A model generated the notes under the pieces. The model did no database searches, was not told where the DNA came from, and saw only the letters and a program-made list of their open reading frames with translations. Positions 33,593-43,664 of a stretch of 64,000 nt of DNA are shown here, piece by piece. The position numbers and the translations under genes are program-made. The stretch is from positions 170,935,156-170,999,155 of the forward strand of contig OZ023265.1 in assembly GCA_964006375.1 (NCBI GenBank), written 5' to 3'. Source of the stretch: Tillus elongatus (taxonomy: Eukaryota > Arthropoda > Insecta > Coleoptera > Cleridae). The first letter of the stretch is position 1; every line of letters starts with the position of its first letter.

Positions 33593-34041
33593 CCAATATT
33601 GGCAAAATCTTCCAGGATTAGCTCACTCTAAGGCCTTCATAAATGGCCTGTCTGAGTCAAGTGCTAAAAAAACTCCTAGAGATGAACAGACAACAACTGA
33701 GTACTCTAGTCAGCCTGTATACAGGACACTGTCGCTTGCGGCACCACATGCACCGTATTGGGGTCGGTCAGGAGACCGAGTGCCGGCTGTGTATGGAGAG
33801 TGACGAGACATCAGAGCACGTGCTGTGTTCCTGTCCGGCAGCGGACAGGACTAGATACCTGCTCTTTGGCAAGGTAAAGCTTGCTCCAGACGATCTGGAT
33901 CAACTTTCGCCCACAAAGATTATCGACCTCTGTAGGAGGCTGGATTTGTTGGGCGAAATATAGACATTAGGCGTAAGCCACAATAGACCTTATGGTCGCG
34001 GTGGAGCGACCGGTATGGCCCACTCACATACAAACCTAACC
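33593..34041 (+). mobile_element. 5'-truncated LINE (family B, R1/I-like)
   Basis: The 449-bp insertion has a perfect 14-bp duplication. It encodes the C-terminal tail of an RT/RNase H protein at 33643-33963 (LLEMNRQQLSTLVSLYTGHC, then a CRLCMESDETSEHVLCSCPA zinc-binding motif), ending LCRRLDLLGEI and TAG. A 3' untranslated segment follows (accttatggtcgcggtggag) and the element ends in caaacctaacc with no poly(A). A longer minus-strand copy is at 53785-54583. Confidence 0.93.
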
Positions 34042-34068
34042 TAAGTTTAAAGTATTAACTTTACTAAT

Positions 34069-34076
34069 ATGCCGTA
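34069..34076. other. Target-site duplication of Merlin element (left)
   Basis: ATGCCGTA, repeated at 37114-37121. The related repeat at 42296-42303 shows the site with a single copy. Confidence 0.93.
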
Positions 34077-34103
34077 GGTGAATTTGCAGATTAGCTCCCG
34101 AAC
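34077..34103 (+). repeat. Merlin left terminal inverted repeat
   Basis: 27 bp beginning GGTGAATTTGCAG and ending GCTCCCGAAC; one mismatch (G/A at position 4) to the inverted right end. Confidence 0.93.
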
Positions 34104-34599
34104 AATTATTGACAAATCGACTGCTAATACATAAACTTTGGTATCATACATACACAGTAACACTATTCTTACCTTTTGTTCTCCTTTCTTTGCGTAGTTA
34201 TTTACATTCAAACTTCTTCTGAAAAGTCAACAATTTTACCTTACTGCCTTAGTGCGGCTCTGTTCTACTTCGCAGTGCAGAGCACTACACGGTGTGGCTG
34301 TCTCTGTCAGTCGCAATGTCCCGCACACTAGCGCTGTCGCAGTTCACGGTCACTATTACCCTGGTCGTTTCGTTCGACATATTCACCAGTGGCGATCATC
34401 AAACTTGGGAGGGGGGGTGTTGTTGGGGGCCGGCGGTTTTCGCCGCCCCCGGGAATTTTCCTTAACTCGCGTTACTTTGGAGTTTGCAGCATTTCAAAGG
34501 AATCGCGGACGCGAACGCGAACGTCGCGAATGTGGATCCCGCGTAAGTTTTCTGTTCCGCGACAAAGGGATCGCAGAGCGCGAACGCGAACGTGAATTC

Positions 34600-34690
34600 G
34601 CGCCGCGAATGTAGTTCGCGCCGCGAAAGTAGTTCGCGCCGCTAATGTAGTTCGCGCCGCGAATGTGGTTCGCGCCGCGAATGTGAGTGT
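34600..34690 (+). repeat. GC-rich tandem repeats inside Merlin
   Basis: Five or so imperfect units of about 18 bp of the type gttcgcgccgcgaatgta in succession. This region generates several spurious open frames. Confidence 0.8.
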
Positions 34691-34696
34691 GGAGGT

Positions 34697-35028
34697 TTTC
34701 GCGTAGTTTTCGTGCTTCAGGTTCGCGCGTCCCGGTGTACCCCGTTCGGTGTCGGTTTTCTGTCTCGCGACAAAGGAATCGCGGACGCGAATAATAACCT
34801 TTCTATACGATTAAGACAACAGCTGAAAATGTCACACACTTCGTTCCAACACTTTGCGATCTCCCGCTTGCGACAATATCTCATAAAGCGGGCTCCACAT
34901 TCGCGATGTTCGTGTTCGCGTCCGCGATTCCTTTGTCGCGGGACAGAAAACCGACACCGGACGGGGAACACCGCGACGTGCGAACGTGAACCACGAAAAC
35001 GTTCATCACGAAAACTACGCGAATACCA
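34697..35028. repeat. Internal inverted repeat upstream of the Merlin transposase
   Basis: The arm at about 34697-34790 (gcgtagttttcgtg ... gtgtcggttttctgt ... cgacaaaggaatcgcggacg) is reverse-complementary, with small gaps, to about 34908-35028. The spacer is about 115 bp. A transcript through it could fold into a long stem. Confidence 0.8.
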
Positions 35029-35412
35029 TAATACTCACATCCGCGACCTTCGCGCTGTGGATGTGGAGCATGTTTTACCGCCATTTACGACTTCTTTAAC
35101 TATTTGCACGCATTTTTTTTCAATTGCTAGGCGAGGATCGAATTTACATTATTTGTTCTTTGTTCTCGATGGACGCGCTTTTTCTGCGTTCCCATTGGTC
35201 GGAGGTTCTACTTTTTGTTATTCTCGATGTTTCGACGCGGTTGTTTTGCTTCCCCATTGGTCGGGGGTGCAGATTCCTACGCTTCTTTGTTACATCCTTT
35301 CTGTCGCTTGCTACTTGCTACTTCTTCAGTTGCGTCTTATACGTTGCGTTCGGTGCGTCTTTTATTTTTTAACTGCTTTCCTTTGTTTCTAATATTCTGC
35401 TCCTAAATAATT

Positions 35413-36411
35413 ATGGCTACACAAACTGTTCCGGTATTGCCCACCGTTTCACAGTGCGGTTACAACGTATGTGACTTTTGTTATATGAAAAACTTAAACT
35501 TTAGCGCGCTGCTGCTGGACAACGTTGCCCTAACAGAATATCTTAGGGCTCACGGCGTGCTTCTTTGCCACACCTGCTGCCCAAAGTGCTCGCGAAAGGT
35601 GACGGTTACATATCGCCGCGGATTGCCGGTGTTCAATTGCGATAGGCGATATACCGCAAGGCATCGTGGTACCTGTAGGTTCCGGGTCTCCGCGCTGACC
35701 GACACCTTCTTCTCCGGTGCCCGCATTGATGTGCAACAGGTATGTCACCTTGTTATGATATACCTGTCCCGGAACCCACCGCGGGTGAAATTTGCTATGG
35801 ACGAGACCGATTTAGCGGCGCACACGGTTGTTGACTGGTTCAACTTCATCCGGGAGGTGCTAGTCGATCACTTCACCGGTATTATCTCTCCGATTGGGGG
35901 CCCTGATATCGTTGTTGAGATCGACGAGGCTAAGTTCTCCAAACGCAAGTACAACCGTGGTCGGCGCCTAAGAGGTCAATGGGTCGTCGGCGGTGTTGTA
36001 CGTGGTTCGCGTGGTGTGTGCGGCCAGGCATTCATGGTTCCGGTTGCCGATCGAAGTGCGCGCACTTTAATGAGGGTTATACGGGATCATGTGTCGCCTG
36101 GCAGCATCATAATGACTGACTGCTGGAAGGGTTACAGCGACTTGGAGGCGGCGGGATTCAGGCATTTTACTGTGAATCACAGCCTCCACTTCGTTGATCC
36201 TGAAACTGGTGCGCACACACAGAACATTGAACGCTTGTGGCTGGAGGCAAGGCGTCACGTACCCAGGGCCGGCCTCAGGGCGGCCCATTTTGATGGTTAC
36301 CTCGCGGATGGTATGTTCCGGAGGATGTACCCCAACACCACGATGCGCCTCCACCACTTCTGGCAGGCTGTGGCATCGCTGTACCCGGGGCTGGAGCACC
36401 CGCTCCGGTAG
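35413..36411 (+). CDS. Merlin transposase (ISXO2/IS1595-like DDE)
   Basis: The predicted 332-residue protein is uninterrupted from ATG 35413 to TAG 36409-36411. Residues 40-100 form a zinc-ribbon-like region (CHTCCPKCSRKVTV, then CRFRVSALTDTFFSG). The ISXO2-like catalytic domain follows: VVEIDEAKFSKRKYNRGRR (first Asp, about residue 176), SIIMTDCWKGYSDL (second Asp, about 236) and HTQNIERLWLEARRHVPR (Asn-x-Glu-x-x-Trp, third acidic residue, about 277). These are the signature motifs of IS1016/IS1595 and eukaryotic Merlin transposases, which cut and paste DNA at terminal inverted repeats. Length and motifs look complete, so activity is plausible. The element has exact TIRs and a target duplication in an animal intron-bearing region, so bacterial contamination is unlikely. 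Confidence 0.95.
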   Translation: MATQTVPVLPTVSQCGYNVCDFCYMKNLNFSALLLDNVALTEYLRAHGVLLCHTCCPKCSRKVTVTYRRGLPVFNCDRRYTARHRGTCRFRVSALTDTFFSGARIDVQQVCHLVMIYLSRNPPRVKFAMDETDLAAHTVVDWFNFIREVLVDHFTGIISPIGGPDIVVEIDEAKFSKRKYNRGRRLRGQWVVGGVVRGSRGVCGQAFMVPVADRSARTLMRVIRDHVSPGSIIMTDCWKGYSDLEAAGFRHFTVNHSLHFVDPETGAHTQNIERLWLEARRHVPRAGLRAAHFDGYLADGMFRRMYPNTTMRLHHFWQAVASLYPGLEHPLR

Positions 36412-37086
36412 TTCGCCAATTGTTCCACCATCACGTCCGCCCAAGGCTTCTCACCTGGCTGAGGTAAGTTTTTTTTTAACTTTTCCTATTCGCTTCACTG
36501 TTTTCTGCTGCCTACCTTGCCCGTTCCTCGCCTCGGGGGGAATACTGGCCTCTCATACGTCTCCCTCGCACACCGTTTTTGGGGCGGTGGCCGCCGCCCC
36601 CGGAATTTTCCTTCCTCCGCTGCACGCGTCAGCTCTCTGCTCATATCCTTGGGCATACTGTCCGGTAGCGTTACGCCACCTTCGGCATGGGGGCGGTGTT
36701 GGGGGCGGCGATATGTGCCGTCCCCGGTAAATTGCACCCACCCCCCTACTTGCATGAGTTACCAGCTCGTTTCCCTTAGCACAGTCCCAGGTGACATTCC
36801 GCGACCTTGGCCTGCTGATTTTTTGTGGGGGATTGGCCACAGGGGCGGCGGAGGTGGAGGGTGAGGGGGGTAGAATTGTTGAAAAGGGCGACTTTTTATC
36901 GGGGCGCTAAGCTCTTTTTCGTATTTTCAGGCTTGTATTTCCTTTTTAACATCTTCCCCGCCCAGCACCCCTATTCGCTCCTTGCCCCGTAACTCCCCTT
37001 GGGGGGCAGAACAAGAAATTTTTCTTGTTGCACCTTGCTCTAAGGGGGGTTTTAAGGATGTATGTCAAAAAATTTTTCGCAAAAGC

Positions 37087-37113
37087 GTTCGGGAGCTAAT
37101 CTGCAAATTTACC
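37087..37113 (-). repeat. Merlin right terminal inverted repeat
   Basis: gttcgggagctaatctgcaa then atttacc, inverted match to the left end, followed by ATGCCGTA. Confidence 0.93.
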
Positions 37114-37190
37114 ATGCCGTATAATAATAGTGTACAATTCTTATGAAAATCCGCTATATAACGCACTTGCTGTGTCCCGATTTTTTTTAA
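37114..37190 (-). mobile_element. 5' end of long HLE-TA variant (resumes after Merlin)
   Basis: After the duplicated ATGCCGTA the host repeat continues (taataatagtgtacaattct) to the family 5' motif acgcacttgctgtgtcccga at about 37160-37180. Confidence 0.65.
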
Positions 37191-37731
37191 ATTCTGGACA
37201 AGAGGCGCAATTTAAGCACTGATAGTAACTATTGTTAGTTGGGTGATGGTACGCCACTGTTTAGTAGAAGAAATGATCTGTTGAAGTCGAGGGCGGATCT
37301 GTTGCAGCAGCCTGCGGTAATGCATCATGCACGTCAGCTCGTTGAAACAAGAGCAAAGCCGAACCTGCCGACCTTTACCAGCTGACAATTAGACCGAGAC
37401 TGCGTCAGATTCTGCTGCTGTTGTGCAAAAAGTATAATGTGCTATGTTTGCATATCGTATTATATGCATAATGCTTAGTAAAGTACTGCAATGAAAATTC
37501 TTCAGTGTTCGTTGCGAAACATCAGATCAAAAATGTTTACCATAAGATCATTATTGCCTTCCAGCTAAAGGGTAGGGTGTTATTTTCAGAATTTATGTTA
37601 CTGGAAAGCACAATCCACCCACTCAAAACCAATGTTCTTAAGCTGCCAATCTAATATTCGAGTTATGGGTTCACTTTAAGTGATTTTTAAGAAGAGAATA
37701 TGTCAAGATTACCAAAAACTTTACTACTATT
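37191..37731. other. No recognisable gene
   Basis: No supported feature. A slightly more GC-rich patch around 37280-37400 has no long frame. Confidence 0.35.
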
Positions 37732-37985
37732 AGTGAATTTTCTTTAAAAAATCACTAATGGGGAGATCCCAACTTTATTATGGATGCATGGACACTCATC
37801 ATGCCTGTTGTGTCTTTTAGGTGTTTTTCTGTTGTATGTGGTGTAGGTTTCGTGTGTGTTTGATTGCGATTGTATCTTATGTGTTTTATTACTGCAACGA
37901 GAATTTTTTATTTCTTTGTTTGTTATTGCTTTTCACTTTTAGCGAATTTTTCGTAAAACGAAAAATTCACTAATGAGGAGACCTG

Positions 37986-38046
<61 letters not shown>
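37732..38046 (-). mobile_element. Two HLE-TA 3' ends, one with (TA)n
   Basis: A first hairpin (gtgaattttctttaaaaaat, then cactaatggggagatccc) is at 37734-37770. A second (tagcgaatttttcgtaaaac, then gaaaaattcactaatgagga) is at about 37939-37978, directly followed by (TA)n at 37987-38046. Confidence 0.6.
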
Positions 38047-38049
<3 letters not shown>

Positions 38050-38339
38050 GGTAGCGCATTGAAAACGAAACAGACCGATTTGTGTCCAGAGAAATTTTTT
38101 TCTTAAAAAACGCTGAAACACGTCAATTTTAATATTGCGGGGGACATGTTTTGACATAAAAACTCAACTTTGTCACATCAACCCCTTAAGGGTGGTGATA
38201 ACAGCCCTTATATTTTAAATAGGGAACATGGGTCTAGTGTTACATCATTTGAAAGCTCTTTCTTTTCTCAATTCAGCGCACTAATTTTTTTGGAAGTTTT
38301 ATCAACTGTTTTAAAAATTATTCACAGTTGAAGAAGCTA

Positions 38340-39691
38340 TAACGCATTTCACTCATTCCGATAAGAAATGTGCTGATAGTCAATGTTTTGTTGGTTTGTA
38401 AACAAAAAATTGACTATCAGAACATTTCTTATCGGAATGAGAGAAATGCGGTTTATTATTTCAGTTTATCGGTCGGTTTGATACTTGATAGTACTACCGA
38501 AAATTAATTTCACAATGGTGTATTCTGTAGAAGAAAGAGTTGAAATAATTACTCTTTTTTCAAAAACGATGACTGTGCCAACCGTACCGCAAATTTGTTT
38601 AATGAACGACATTCGAACAGACATGTTAACAGAAAATACATTTTGGGGTTAGTTGCAAAGTTTCGAAAAAGTGGTTCAGTAACCAACAAAAAAAAACGGG
38701 ATCCTGAACGTGAATTTCCGGTTAGAAATGATACTACTGAGATTGAAGTTTTAGGACAAATTGCTGCAGACCCAACTTTGAGCACGAGAAAATTGGTCAC
38801 TGTTTCAAACATCAAAAGAAGAACTATTCAGCGAATAGTGAAGCATCATAAATTTCACCCGTATAAAATTCATCTTTTACAACTGAATGAAGATGATTTT
38901 GATCGGCGGCTGGAGTTTTGTGAAGTTATGACTGCACGAATAGCTGATAACGGGAACTTTCTGTTCAATATCGGTTTTCAGACGAGTGTACGTTTCTTAT
39001 TCAACTTTACAGTCAATCGTCATAATTGTCGTTATTGGGCAGATAATAATCCAAGAAATTCTCACGAAGTCCACACTCAAACTCCACAGAAATTGAATGT
39101 CTGGACTGGCATTTTTGGAGACCGTTTAATCGGACCAATTTTTCTTGATGGCAATTTGAGTGGCGAAACATATTTGGTGTTACTAGAAGATATCGTTTAC
39201 CCTCTACTAATTGACATTGTTGAAAATTATGATCGCTATCAAGAAAATCAATTAGTGTTTCAACAAGACGGAGCTCCTCCGCATTTTTCACAACGTGTTA
39301 GAGAGTTTTTGAACAGAGAGTTTCCAGAGCAATAGATTGGGCGTAGAGGTGCTATTGAGTGGCCCCCTAGATCACCTGATTTAACTCCTTTAGACTTCTT
39401 TCTATGGGGCCATTTAAAGAGTATAATTTACGCAACAGAACCGGAGTCTCTGGAAGAATTACGACGACGCATTGTTGAAGAATGCCGTCTAATAACTTCA
39501 CAAATGCTCTAGAATGTCAGAACCCGTTTTGAACAAAATTTGTACTTTTGTATGGAAGCTGGTGGTCAACAATTTGAACACTTACTTAACTGAGTAAACA
39601 TTTTTAAACGTTTGCTTTTTTTTAGGTTTTTTTTTTAAGGAAAAAATTGAGTAATTAGTGCAATTCTTATCACAATGAATGAAATACGTTA
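38340..39691 (+). mobile_element. Mariner-like element with inverted duplicated 5' terminus
   Basis: The terminal repeats are inverted matches: left taacgcatttcactcattcc, right the inverse of ggaaaaaattg...aatgaatgaaatacgtta. TA dinucleotides border both ends (38338-38339; 39692-39693, inside a TA run). The left terminus is followed by an inverted copy of itself (38401-38453), forming a near-perfect palindrome around an 8-bp loop. A decayed transposase gene lies within. Confidence 0.8.
38515..39593 (+). pseudogene. Mariner-like (IS630/Tc1-mariner superfamily) transposase, inactive
   Basis: It starts MVYSVEERVEIITLF and continues after a one-base shift near 38570 with a helix-turn-helix region (FRKSGSVTNKKKRDPE; TRKLVTVSNIKRRTIQRI). 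The catalytic core has TVNRHNCRYWA, FQQDGAPPHFSQRVREFLNR and WPPRSPDLTPLDFFLWGHLK. The second and third Asp are separated by 36 residues. The first catalytic Asp is masked: between about 38970 and 39000 two compensating frameshifts hide an FSDECTF stretch in another frame. TAG stops replace the expected Trp at 39333-39335 and a Gln at about 39510. It is a dead copy of a family widespread in insects. Confidence 0.88.
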
Positions 39692-39709
39692 TATATATAT
39701 ATATATATA

Positions 39710-40145
39710 ATGTATGTATCCGAGCGATAACTCAAAAAAAACTAAACTGATTTCAACCAAACTTGGCAAAAACCTTGTTTGGGCGAAAACGTTAATCAGC
39801 CTTTATGCTCAAGTTTTTCCAGTGGAAAATCGGGGAAAACTTTTTGAAAACGCTATGTTTTTGTAAATATCAGAGTAACTGGAATGAGAATTTACATGTG
39901 GCTAGAAAAAGTGCAAATAAGCCTATGTTGCCAATTTTAAGTAATTTGGTACACAATGTTTAGAGTTTTTTCCAAATTAAAAAAAATCGCAATGAAATGC
40001 GGTGAAACGATTTAGTGATTAAAGTCCAATGACTGACAGACAGAGTAGTTAACTGCCACGCGTAGATTGATTCATACAACAGGTATAAACCATACATCAA
40101 CGGTAACCAAACTAAATAAATACCAGGCATAACGCATACTACCTG
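39710..40145 (-). repeat. Partial repeat C (HLE-TA long variant)
   Basis: It matches the first 400 bp of the body at 32140-32580 (gagtaactggaatgagaatt, then tcatacaacaggtataaacc), and stops where the tandem array begins. Confidence 0.65.
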
Positions 40146-41412
40146 GTTGAACAAGAAATTTTTCTTGGGGTTTGTGGATCCATGTGGGGATGGGGGCAGG
40201 TTTCTGAAAACAGTTTTTTGAAAAACGTTCGGGAGCTAAACTGCAAATTTACCGAAAATTCGCTACCAAAACGCACTTACTGCGTCCAGTTTTTTTCTTA
40301 CAAACGCACTATATTTCGATAAAAAAGGCAAAAATGCATTAACGAATTTGTTCCACGAAAATTAGCTTTAAAAAAATTATACACCCCTACTCACTCCTGG
40401 TCCCGTAACTTCCTTGGGGAGTGTGAACAAGAAATTTTCCTTGGGGTTTGTGGATCCAGGGGGGTGGGGGACTAGGCAGGTTTCTGAAAACAGTTTTTTG
40501 AAAAGCGTTCGGGAGCTAAACTGCAAATTTACCGAAATTTCGCTACCAAAACGCACTTACTGCGTCCAGATTTTTTTCTTACAAACGCACTATATTTCGA
40601 TAAAAAAGGCAAAAATGCATTAACGAATTTGTTCCACGAAAATTAGCTTTAAAAAAATTATACACCCCTACTCACTCCTGGTCCCGTAACTTCCTTGGGG
40701 AGTGTGAACAAGAAGTTTTCCTTGGGGTTTGTGGATCCAGGGGGGTGGGGGACTAGGCAGGTTTCTGAAAACAGTTTTTTGAAAAGCGTTCGGGAGCTAA
40801 ACTGCAAATTTACCGAAATTTCGCTACCAAAACGCACTTACTGCGTCCAGATTTTTTTCTTACAAACGCACTATATTTCGATAAAAAAGGCAAAAATGCA
40901 TTAACGAATTTGTTCCACGAAAATTAGCTTTAAAAAAATTATACACCCCTACTCACTCCTGGTCCCGTAACTTCCTTGGGGAGTGTGAACAAGAAATTTT
41001 CCTTGGGGTTTGTGGATCCAGGGGGGTGGGGGACTAGGCAGGTTTCTGAAAACAGTTTTTTGAAAAGCGTTCGGGAGCTCAACTGCAAATTTACCGAAAT
41101 TTCGCTACCAAAACGCACTTACTGCGTCCAGATTTTTTTCTTACAAACGCACTATATTTCGATAAAAAAGGCAAAAATGCATTAACGAATTTGTTTTACG
41201 AAAATTAGCTTTAAAAAAATTATACACCCCTACTCACTCCTGGTCCCGTAACTTCCTTGGGGAGTGTGAACAAGAAATTTTCCTTGGGGTTTGTGGATCC
41301 AGGGGGGTGGGGGCCTAGGCAGGTTTCTGAAAAGAGTTTTTTGAAAAGCGTTCGGGAGCTAAACTGCAAATTTACCGAAATTTCGCTACCAAAACGCACT
41401 TACTGCGTCCAG
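40146..41412 (+). repeat. 281-bp tandem array (about 4.5 copies) built from a Merlin-like end and an HLE-TA sequence
   Basis: Near-identical units recur every 281 bp (equivalent points 40414, 40695, 40976, 41257), with a partial first unit from about 40146. One half of each unit ('cccctactcactcctggtcc ... gttcgggagctaaactgcaa ... tttacc') corresponds to the right end of the Merlin element, including its terminal repeat. The other half (tttcgctaccaaaacgcact, tactgcgtccaga) is the HLE-TA sequence also seen at 470-580. The 69-residue frame repeated in each unit is a by-product. Confidence 0.9.
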
Positions 41413-41769
41413 ATTTTTTTTGTTATAAACGCATCATATTTCGACAAAAAATACAAAAATTGCGAGTTTGACGTTTTGAGGAAAACTCCAAAATTTGTTT
41501 CTTTAACTGCTCATAACTTCCTTGTCTTCAAAGCTAGGGACCCAAATTATACAGAGTTCACTCTTTATAATACAAACACGCGTACCAAATTTGGTTGCCC
41601 TTACTTTGTTATTTCCGGAGATATGAATTTTTTTATAAAGAAAACACAAAATTTTCCGGGAAAACCTGGTCCGATTTTCCTGGCTAACGAACGTATCCAA
41701 GCCACTTGCAAAAGGAAGGTACTCTGCAAATTTTATCAAGATTGGTTTATTATTTTTTGAGTTATCGGT

Positions 41770-41854
<85 letters not shown>

Positions 41855-41901
41855 ACAGATCTCCCCATAAGCGTTTTTTTTTTAAATTCGCTAAAAACAG
41901 G
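41413..41901 (+). mobile_element. HLE-TA element body and 3' end with (TA)n
   Basis: The body block (gaaaactccaaaatttg, then ccgggaaaacctggtccg, then ttgagttatcggtcgg) leads to (TA)n at 41773-41851. The 3' hairpin remnant is at about 41870-41898 (ttaaattcgctaaaaac). Confidence 0.7.
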
Positions 41902-42362
41902 TTTGATTAGGTTGACTAAAACAAAATCATACTGGCGATTAATAAGGAAAAATAACTGCTACGTTTATAATTGGGCAGATACATTACTTTTCTAAATATG
42001 AATTAAGTTTCTTTCTGGAAATCTTTTGTAACTTTAATGAAATTTGTAATACAAGTTTCTTTTAGAGAGACGTACACTGTTTATAGATATAGCAAAATTT
42101 AATTTTTTTTTGTTTAATAGAAAATTGAGTTTTGGGCATTTTTCTCAAAAGGAGTTAGAACGCAAGATTTTTTTGATAATAGAGAAATATCGATGATAAC
42201 ACTTTCGAAAGAATTCTTTAAATGTGCGCGTACTAGGACCTCTAAAATCGATCTTCAAAGTCTGTGTAAGTTTAAAATACTAACTTTACTAATATGCCGT
42301 ATAATAATAGTGTACAATTCTTATAAAATTTCTTCTACTATAACGCACTTGCTGCGTTCCAA
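41902..42362 (-). repeat. Repeat C, second part, with HLE-TA 5' end
   Basis: It matches 33210-33590 (ggttgactaaaacaaaatca; gcgcgtactaggacctctaa). It then runs uninterrupted through 'taactttactaatatgccgt' and 'ataataatag' to the 5' motif cgcacttgctgcgttcc. This copy shows what the Merlin and LINE B target looked like before insertion. Confidence 0.75.
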
Positions 42363-43200
42363 ATTTCTTTAAATTTTAGTCCCTGAAAACCCAAATGAAA
42401 ATTTGAACATTATCTATCCAAATCCCATTCGTGAATACACTCTAGAATATTTACGCCTATGAGTGCATGTTCTGGATGACAGTTTGCTTCATTTATTACT
42501 TATTTTTTATTATATTTATTATTAAATTGGGATTTTTAGAAAGATTACAGTTATGTTGATAATCATTTTCAAACTATGATAATGATATTTTAAACTGGTC
42601 ATAGTTCATAATAATAATAATAAGATTAGATTGCTATTTGAGTGTAAATCACCTCCTGATATGGAGCGACGTCTAAAAATTAAATCAGCCTTACCAAGAG
42701 TAGCATTATAATGTACAAATTACGACTTTCTTATCCACTATATGCTTACAAGATGTAATTATTTGTGGCCTTTTCGTTGTTTTTATCGTTTCTTTAAATT
42801 CTACTCGTATATTTAATAATACAAATGACGAGTGATTAATTAATTTTTTATCAAGTCTTTATATGACGTTGATACCTTATACTGGTTTTATAATTGGTAA
42901 CTTAAACCTCGTTTTTGAAGTCTTCGAATGCTTTGAATTTCATTTATGTGCTTTTTCTTTTGTGTCACTGTTCTAGAAACGGGAAACAAAAGTTTGTAAA
43001 TATTTATTTGTCTGTATTATTGTAATTAATATAAAAGTCTGTAAGTAAGGTAAACAATCGTCAATTGTCAAGACCAATAAAAACTTTCTCGACGAGGTTG
43101 CTTTAGATTTTTTTCAGTTTTTTTTAAACAGATGATTTTTTAACTCCTACGAGGCTAGCGCCAACATTTCACGGCGTGACTATGACAGAAACGGCGGAGA
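42363..43200. other. No recognisable gene
   Basis: AT-rich DNA without supported features. Confidence 0.35.
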
Positions 43201-43204
43201 CTGA

Positions 43205-43450
43205 CAATTAAATTTTATTTTTCAATATAGTCCCCCCAAACTGCAGCTTTCACCTCTTCGTCGTCATTGAAATGTCGCCCGCGAAGGTGCTTTTTCAAAT
43301 TTTCAAATAGGTAGTAGTCCCGGGGAGCCGTATCTGGACTATACGGAGCGTGATCAATTTGTTCAAAACCGCAGTCACGAATTGCAGCAGTGCACGGGTG
43401 CATATGGAGCAAACGCACGCCTCTGGTCAATTTGCCACGTCTTTTCTCCC
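43205..43450 (-). pseudogene. Mariner transposase C-terminal fragment
   Basis: Minus strand IRDCGFEQIDHAPYSPDTAP, then RDYYLFENLKKHLRGRHFND and DDEEVKAAVW: the third catalytic Asp region (SPDxAPxDYYLF) and C-terminus of a mos1-type mariner. The upstream catalytic part is lost. A shift after RRG-like residues (about 43425) and a truncated start mark a relic. Confidence 0.85.
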
Positions 43451-43664
43451 GAATATTTTGTCGTCATTTAGGCAGAGGTGCTGCATAATACACTGTGGTG
43501 TTGCGTTCTTTAAAGTCTATGGGAAGCATACCGTCACAATCTCAAAAAATCCTAGCAATCACTTTTTTTGTCGACTGATAGACCTTGGACTTTCTTGGCG
43601 GTGCTTCTCCCTTACGCCTCCATTCCATCGACTTCCTTTTGCGCAAAGTATCATTAGATTAGAT
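43451..43664. other. No recognisable gene
   Basis: Nothing beyond possible decayed mariner sequence. Confidence 0.3.

Larger units (their letters stand above)
34077..37113 (+). mobile_element. Merlin-superfamily DNA transposon, apparently intact
   Basis: The 3,037-bp element has 27-bp terminal inverted repeats with one mismatch (left GGTGAATTTGCAGATTAGCT..., right the inverse of GGTAAATTTGCAGATTAGCT...). An 8-bp duplication (ATGCCGTA) flanks it, the length expected for Merlin. It encodes one uninterrupted transposase (35413-36411). Its GC content is much higher than its surroundings. It inserted 22 bp beyond the LINE B target duplication, within the long HLE-TA variant. An uninterrupted version of the site is visible at 42270-42320. 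Confidence 0.95.

Noticed and set aside
34252..35392. Open frames of up to 226 residues in the Merlin left region
   Set aside because: GC-rich tandem and inverted repeats suppress stop codons; the peptides are low-complexity and have no domain. The transposase begins only at 35413.
35413..36411. Bacterial IS1595 insertion or contamination
   Set aside because: It is bounded by Merlin-type TIRs and an 8-bp duplication within an animal repeat whose empty version is also in the window.
40146..41412. CRISPR-like array
   Set aside because: Units are 281 bp and nearly identical throughout; there are no short repeats with variable spacers, and the context is eukaryotic.
40414..41760. Repeated 69-residue frames (MGSVNKKFSLGF...) and a 167-residue extension
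   Set aside because: They recur only because the 281-bp unit recurs. The same sequence in dispersed copies is not open, so this is not a repeat protein.
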